NCBI GenBank assembly: GCA_002254765.1
Contig: NJDV01000057.1
Coordinates: 1-9,879, forward strand
Length of the DNA: 9,879 nt
Source: Thermoplasmatales archaeon ex4484_36
Lineage (GTDB): Archaea; Thermoplasmatota; Penumbrarchaeia; Penumbrarchaeales; EX4484-36
Direction: 5' to 3'
In this document: piece by piece, positions 6,894-9,879 of the stretch
Position numbering within the stretch: the first letter of the stretch is position 1
Layout of the letters: every line of letters begins with the position of its first letter
Notes under the pieces: generated by a model
The model's input: only the letters and a program-made list of their open reading frames with translations
Told to the model about the DNA's origin: nothing
Database searches by the model: none
Program-made: the position numbers and the translations under genes

Positions 6894-7775
6894 ATGTCTG
6901 TGGTGCCCATGAGTGAGCTTATTGAGGAGCTTGAGGAGAAGAGAAACAGGATAAACAACCTCGCCGAGGTCCACAAGGCTAGAAGGGATAAATTAAACCG
7001 TGAGACCCACCACTGGGCGGAAGTCAGGGACAAGCTGAACCAGGAGGCTAGAGAGCTGCGGAGGCAGGCGATAGAGTTTAAAAGGCTCCGTGACGAGCTA
7101 AACCGTAAGGTTCAGGAGGCCAAAAAGAAACGGAATGATCTGGGCCATAAATGGGCTGAGCTCAACAAGAAGTTAGCGAGGCTGAAAAGGGAGAAGCTTC
7201 CCAAAGAAGCCATTCCTCTTTCAAAGCTGAAGAGAGAGAGAGACCGCCTTGAGTTCCAATATCAAACTCAATCTCTGACCCGGGAGAAAGAGAAAGAGCT
7301 CCTGGATAGGATAGCAAAGCTTGAGAGGGAGATAAAGGAGAGGGAGAAGGTATTTGAGAAGAACGAGGAGGTCAGGGCCCTTCTGGAGGAGATGAAGGCT
7401 GTAAAGGAAGAGATGGACCGCTGGCACAAAGAGGTGAACCGTCTGGCTGATGAGGCGCAGAAGTATCACGAAAAGATGAGTGAGCTGTTCAAGCAGGCGG
7501 ATGAGAAAACCCGGGAGGCAGATAAAGCTCAGGAGAAGTTTGTCGAGACCAAACAGAGGGCTGACGAGGAACACCGTCTCCATATAGAGCTCATCCACCA
7601 GGTCCACGATTTTGACAAAATCATATACGGGATAAAGAAGAAGAGAAGGGCTAAAAAGCCTGGGGGGGAGATGAACCTTAAGGCACAGGCCCAGAAAATA
7701 TACGAGAGGTTCAAGGCCGGTGAGAAGCTCTCAACAGAAGATCTAATGATCCTCCAGAAGGCGGGCCTCATCTGA
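6894..7775 (+). CDS. archaeal coiled-coil protein, COG1340-like
   Basis: A 293-residue, highly charged protein, rich in Lys, Glu and Arg, that reads as almost continuous coiled coil from about residue 5 to 235 (for example ELIEELEEKRNRINNLAEV and LLEEMKAVKEEMDRWHKEV). It then has a basic break (GIKKKRRAKKPGG) and a conserved C-terminal module of about 35 residues, with AQKIYERFKAGEKLSTEDLM and ending QKAGLI. This build matches an archaeal family of unknown function (COG1340), sometimes mislabelled phosphoserine phosphatase or SMC-like; no ATPase motifs are present. ATG 6894 is used here; the in-frame ATG at 6909 is possible, and neither has a clear ribosome binding site, so translation may be leaderless or weakly led. 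It is divergent from the PC4-like gene and ends 14 bases before the sugar dehydrogenase, so the two are probably cotranscribed. Confidence 0.85.
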   Translation: MSVVPMSELIEELEEKRNRINNLAEVHKARRDKLNRETHHWAEVRDKLNQEARELRRQAIEFKRLRDELNRKVQEAKKKRNDLGHKWAELNKKLARLKREKLPKEAIPLSKLKRERDRLEFQYQTQSLTREKEKELLDRIAKLEREIKEREKVFEKNEEVRALLEEMKAVKEEMDRWHKEVNRLADEAQKYHEKMSELFKQADEKTREADKAQEKFVETKQRADEEHRLHIELIHQVHDFDKIIYGIKKKRRAKKPGGEMNLKAQAQKIYERFKAGEKLSTEDLMILQKAGLI

Positions 7776-7789
7776 CCGGGGGGAGAGAT

Positions 7790-9175
7790 GTGGAGAGAAA
7801 AAGAATCGTCGTGGTGGGGATGGGCTATGCGGGCATCCCCGTTGCGCTTTCCCTAGCCGTAACAGGAAAGTGGGACGTGACGGGGATAGACGTTCTAAAG
7901 CAGAAGGTGGAAAGCTTAAACCGCGGAGAGCTGCCCCTGAGAGGGAAAGAACCACACCTCCCCCAAATGCTTCAGAAGTGCCTCCACGACGGCACCTTCA
8001 GGGCCACAACGGACTTCTCCCCCGTGGAGGACGCCTATGCTGTTCTTATAAATGTCCAGACCCCTGTGGACGAGATGGGGGTCCCTGACTATACGCACCT
8101 TAAAGCCGCCGCTGAGGGTGTTGGGAGGCACCTCAGGAGCGGCACCCTTGTAATCCTTGAATCCACAGTGGCCCCGGGAACAACTGAGGGAGTCCTCAAA
8201 CCCATTCTGGAGAGGGCCTCCGGCCTCTCCTGTCCAAAGGATTTCCTGCTGGCATACTCCTACGAGAGGGTAATGGTTGGCCGGCTGGTGCACAACTTGA
8301 AGAACTACCCCCGCATCGTGGGTGGGGTTAACGAGGAATCCACTGAGAGAGCAGTTGAAATCTACCGCAGCATAGTGAGCGCTGAGATACTAACCTCCGA
8401 TATTCTCACCGCAGAGGTTGCCAAGACTGTGGAGAACGCCTACAGGGATGTGAATATAGCCTTCGCCAACGAGGTCGCACTCCTCTGCGAATCCTTAGGT
8501 GTTGATGCCTACAGAGTGAGGGAGCTTGTGAACAGCCTCCCTTACGATCCCTCCCAACCTCACGCCAACCCAATACGAAACATGCACATCCCAGGGGCAG
8601 GTGTGGGGGGACACTGCCTTCCTAAAGATTCGCTACTTCTCATCTACTCTGCCAGGAGCAGCGGAAGGTTTGAGGTGGACGCACCTCTGATGAGCCTCTC
8701 AAGGAGACTCAACGACTATATGCCAGTTCACATGTTCCGCCTTGCAAAAGCGGCCCTTAAGAGAGCAGGGGTGGATATAGCAGGGGCAAGGGTCACCGTG
8801 CTGGGCTACGCCTTCCTCCAAGACAGTGACGATCCCCGCAACTCCCCGGCGGAGAGTTTCATTAAGCTGATGCTTTTCTCCGGAGCCGGGGTGAAGGTCC
8901 ACGACCCCTTTGTCAGCGAGGATTCTGTCCCGAAGGGGGCCATCTTCACAAGGGACCTGGAAGAGGCCCTTAAAGGCTCAGATCTCGCTGTAATCTTCAC
9001 CGCACACAGCGTTTACAGAGATATAGACCCCCGGCAGATGAAGGGGCTGATGAGAAGGGCTGTTGTGGTTGATGGAAGGGCCCTTTTCAGAGGAAAGGAG
9101 AGTGAGCTTGAAGATGCGGGGGTTCTCTACATTTCCTTAGGAAGGGGGGACACCCTCCTAGATATCACACCCTAG
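7790..9175 (+). CDS. nucleotide-sugar dehydrogenase (UDP-HexNAc 6-dehydrogenase type)
   Basis: A 461-residue member of the UDP-glucose/GDP-mannose dehydrogenase family, which oxidises the C6 alcohol of a nucleotide sugar to a uronic acid with two NAD+. The N-terminal Rossmann domain has GMGYAGIP (10-17) and D34 after the second strand. LESTVAPGT (123-131) follows. The central helix carries AKTVENAYRDVNIAFANE with catalytic Lys212, and GVGGHCLPKD (271-280) holds the catalytic Cys276. The C-terminal domain has LGYAFLQDSDDPRNSPAES. The wording YRDVNIAFANE and AYSxERVMxGRLxHNL is closest to WecC/WbpA-like enzymes acting on UDP-GlcNAc or UDP-ManNAc, so a role in surface glycan or N-glycan sugars is likely; the exact substrate is not provable. 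In the usual S-P-E-R-V-x-P-G loop both prolines are replaced (Tyr158, Val163). The start is GTG 7790 after a GGGGGGAGAG stretch; the overlapping ATG 7788 is out of frame. Confidence 0.92.
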   Translation: MERKRIVVVGMGYAGIPVALSLAVTGKWDVTGIDVLKQKVESLNRGELPLRGKEPHLPQMLQKCLHDGTFRATTDFSPVEDAYAVLINVQTPVDEMGVPDYTHLKAAAEGVGRHLRSGTLVILESTVAPGTTEGVLKPILERASGLSCPKDFLLAYSYERVMVGRLVHNLKNYPRIVGGVNEESTERAVEIYRSIVSAEILTSDILTAEVAKTVENAYRDVNIAFANEVALLCESLGVDAYRVRELVNSLPYDPSQPHANPIRNMHIPGAGVGGHCLPKDSLLLIYSARSSGRFEVDAPLMSLSRRLNDYMPVHMFRLAKAALKRAGVDIAGARVTVLGYAFLQDSDDPRNSPAESFIKLMLFSGAGVKVHDPFVSEDSVPKGAIFTRDLEEALKGSDLAVIFTAHSVYRDIDPRQMKGLMRRAVVVDGRALFRGKESELEDAGVLYISLGRGDTLLDITP

Positions 9176-9177
9176 GG

Positions 9178-9573
9178 TCATTCCTTGAACTTCCTATACC
9201 ATGACGGAAGACCCACATAGCGGTAGTGGTCCTCGATCTGCTTCGCATATATTCTGGCGTAGAATTTGTTGAACTCCCTGACGTGCAGGAGACCTTCCTT
9301 TGTTGGGTAAACTCTGTAGCTCCTCTCATCCCTCTCGATCACTATAAGGCCCTCCTCTTTAAGATGGCGGAGGATCTTCTCCGTCATGTTGTGATTTGAC
9401 CTTATCTCATGCATGATCTCCGATTTCGTAAGCCCCCCTCCAGGCTTCTCCAAGATCGTCTCTATCTTTTCCTCAAAGTCCTTCTGATAGAGGTCAACCC
9501 CGGTTGCAGAAGCCAGAAGGTTGAGCACTATGCAGGAGTATAGGTTAATGTCCTTGTACCTGCGCGTGCTCAC
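9178..9573 (-). CDS. winged-helix DNA-binding protein, probable transcriptional regulator
   Basis: A 131-residue protein. Residues 35-91 form a winged helix: a first helix (FEEKIETILEKP), LTKSEIMHEIRS as helix two, HNMTEKILRHLKEEGLI as the recognition helix, and a beta wing (VIERDERSYRVYPTKEG). A long C-terminal helix (LHVREFNKFYARIYAKQIED) is a likely dimer interface, as in small archaeal regulators of the ArsR/PadR/MarR kind; the subfamily is not clear to me. The start is GTG 9573, preceded by GGAGGGTGA; an ATG slightly upstream runs into a stop after five codons. It lies 18 bases after the upstream unrecognised gene, so the two probably form one transcript. Its stop is two bases from the stop of the convergent dehydrogenase gene. 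No ligand-binding domain or metal-site cysteines are seen. Confidence 0.8.
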   Translation of the reverse strand: MSTRRYKDINLYSCIVLNLLASATGVDLYQKDFEEKIETILEKPGGGLTKSEIMHEIRSNHNMTEKILRHLKEEGLIVIERDERSYRVYPTKEGLLHVREFNKFYARIYAKQIEDHYRYVGLPSWYRKFKE

Positions 9574-9591
9574 TTCTCACCCTCCATCTTT

Positions 9592-9879
9592 CTAGGGCAG
9601 AACCCCGGGGATATCGGGGATAGCCGGTATGAAATCATACGTCCCGTCCTCAAGTTCTGCCACAATCTGAAAGTTTATTCTCGTTCTTCTCTTCCCCGGG
9701 AGATACACACCCTCATCTACAACCTTTCTGTAGAGGTCCTCGTCGATACCTGCATATCCCCGGGGGGCCTTGAAGATCAAGGTGACACGGGAGGGGAGGA
9801 CCCCGTGGGCCCTGCTTATGTCCGCGAGCTCTTCGGTGATCTTTTTTATATAGTCTTCTCCGGGCTCCCTCTTAAGTTC
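9592..9879 (-). CDS. unrecognised protein, C-terminal part, cut by the right edge
   Basis: The frame is open from the right edge (9879) to TAG 9594-9592, giving 95 residues of a longer protein. The start lies beyond the window; the TTG at 9780 is an internal leucine. Visible parts are an amphipathic helix (YIKKITEELADISRAHG), a short hydrophobic strand (SRVTLIFKAP), then a mixed region with strand-like INFQIVAELEDGTYDFIPAI and a proline-rich end (PDIPGVLP). I do not recognise the family and see no catalytic motif, cysteine pair or membrane segment. Its place 18 bases upstream of the winged-helix regulator suggests cotranscription. Confidence 0.7.
   Translation of the reverse strand, partial: ELKREPGEDYIKKITEELADISRAHGVLPSRVTLIFKAPRGYAGIDEDLYRKVVDEGVYLPGKRRTRINFQIVAELEDGTYDFIPAIPDIPGVLP

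Noticed and set aside
7221..7607. Leucine-rich minus-strand frame that looks like a membrane protein
   Set aside because: Lys/Glu-rich coiled-coil codons (AAG, GAG) read backward give Leu/Phe, which imitates membrane segments; no independent start signal supports it.
1..9879. CRISPR array, tRNA/rRNA, insertion sequence or toxin-antitoxin pair
   Set aside because: No regularly spaced repeats, cloverleaf-like segments, transposase motifs or terminal repeats were seen; the PIN gene is the Fcf1-like housekeeping type next to aIF2 gamma and has no antitoxin partner.

Overview
The window comes from an archaeon. It carries archaeal-type genes for translation factor aIF2 gamma with its zinc knuckle, ribosomal protein S6e and an Fcf1-like PIN protein in their familiar archaeal order. 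It also has a COG1340-type coiled-coil protein, TATA-like promoter elements and frequent purine-rich ribosome binding sites. Arginine is often AGG/AGA and isoleucine often ATA. I cannot name the lineage from sequence alone; the gene set suits a euryarchaeal-type or related uncultured archaeon.

Layout, left to right. (1) Plus strand: the last four-fifths of carB (carbamoyl-phosphate synthetase large subunit, shared by pyrimidine and arginine synthesis), running in from the left edge and broken by a small deletion with frameshift near 208-212. (2) Plus strand: a membrane-anchored, gingipain-like (family C25) cysteine peptidase. It is preceded by a duplicated ribosome binding site and a possible 7-8 codon leader peptide. 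(3) Minus strand, convergent with the peptidase: a tightly packed operon read right to left, namely a small PC4-like protein, S6e, aIF2 gamma and a PIN protein. S6e has lost about 50 central residues in frame, and the PIN gene has lost its middle with a frameshift; aIF2 gamma between them looks intact. (4) A divergent 140-base promoter region with TATA-like boxes. (5) Plus strand: a COG1340-like coiled-coil protein followed 14 bases later by a nucleotide-sugar dehydrogenase. (6) Minus strand, convergent: a small winged-helix regulator downstream of an unrecognised gene that runs off the right edge.

The most unusual feature is that three normally conserved genes (carB, PIN, S6e) each lack an internal block, while their flanking sequence stays clean and well conserved. 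Either the assembly lost sequence at several points or this genome has suffered several recent internal deletions; read-level evidence would decide. Beyond that, the items worth a second look are the C25 peptidase with its doubled translation start region, and the coiled-coil/sugar dehydrogenase pair. I saw no convincing novel defence or mobile system, no CRISPR array, no tRNA or rRNA, and no gene-free stretch longer than 300 bases.
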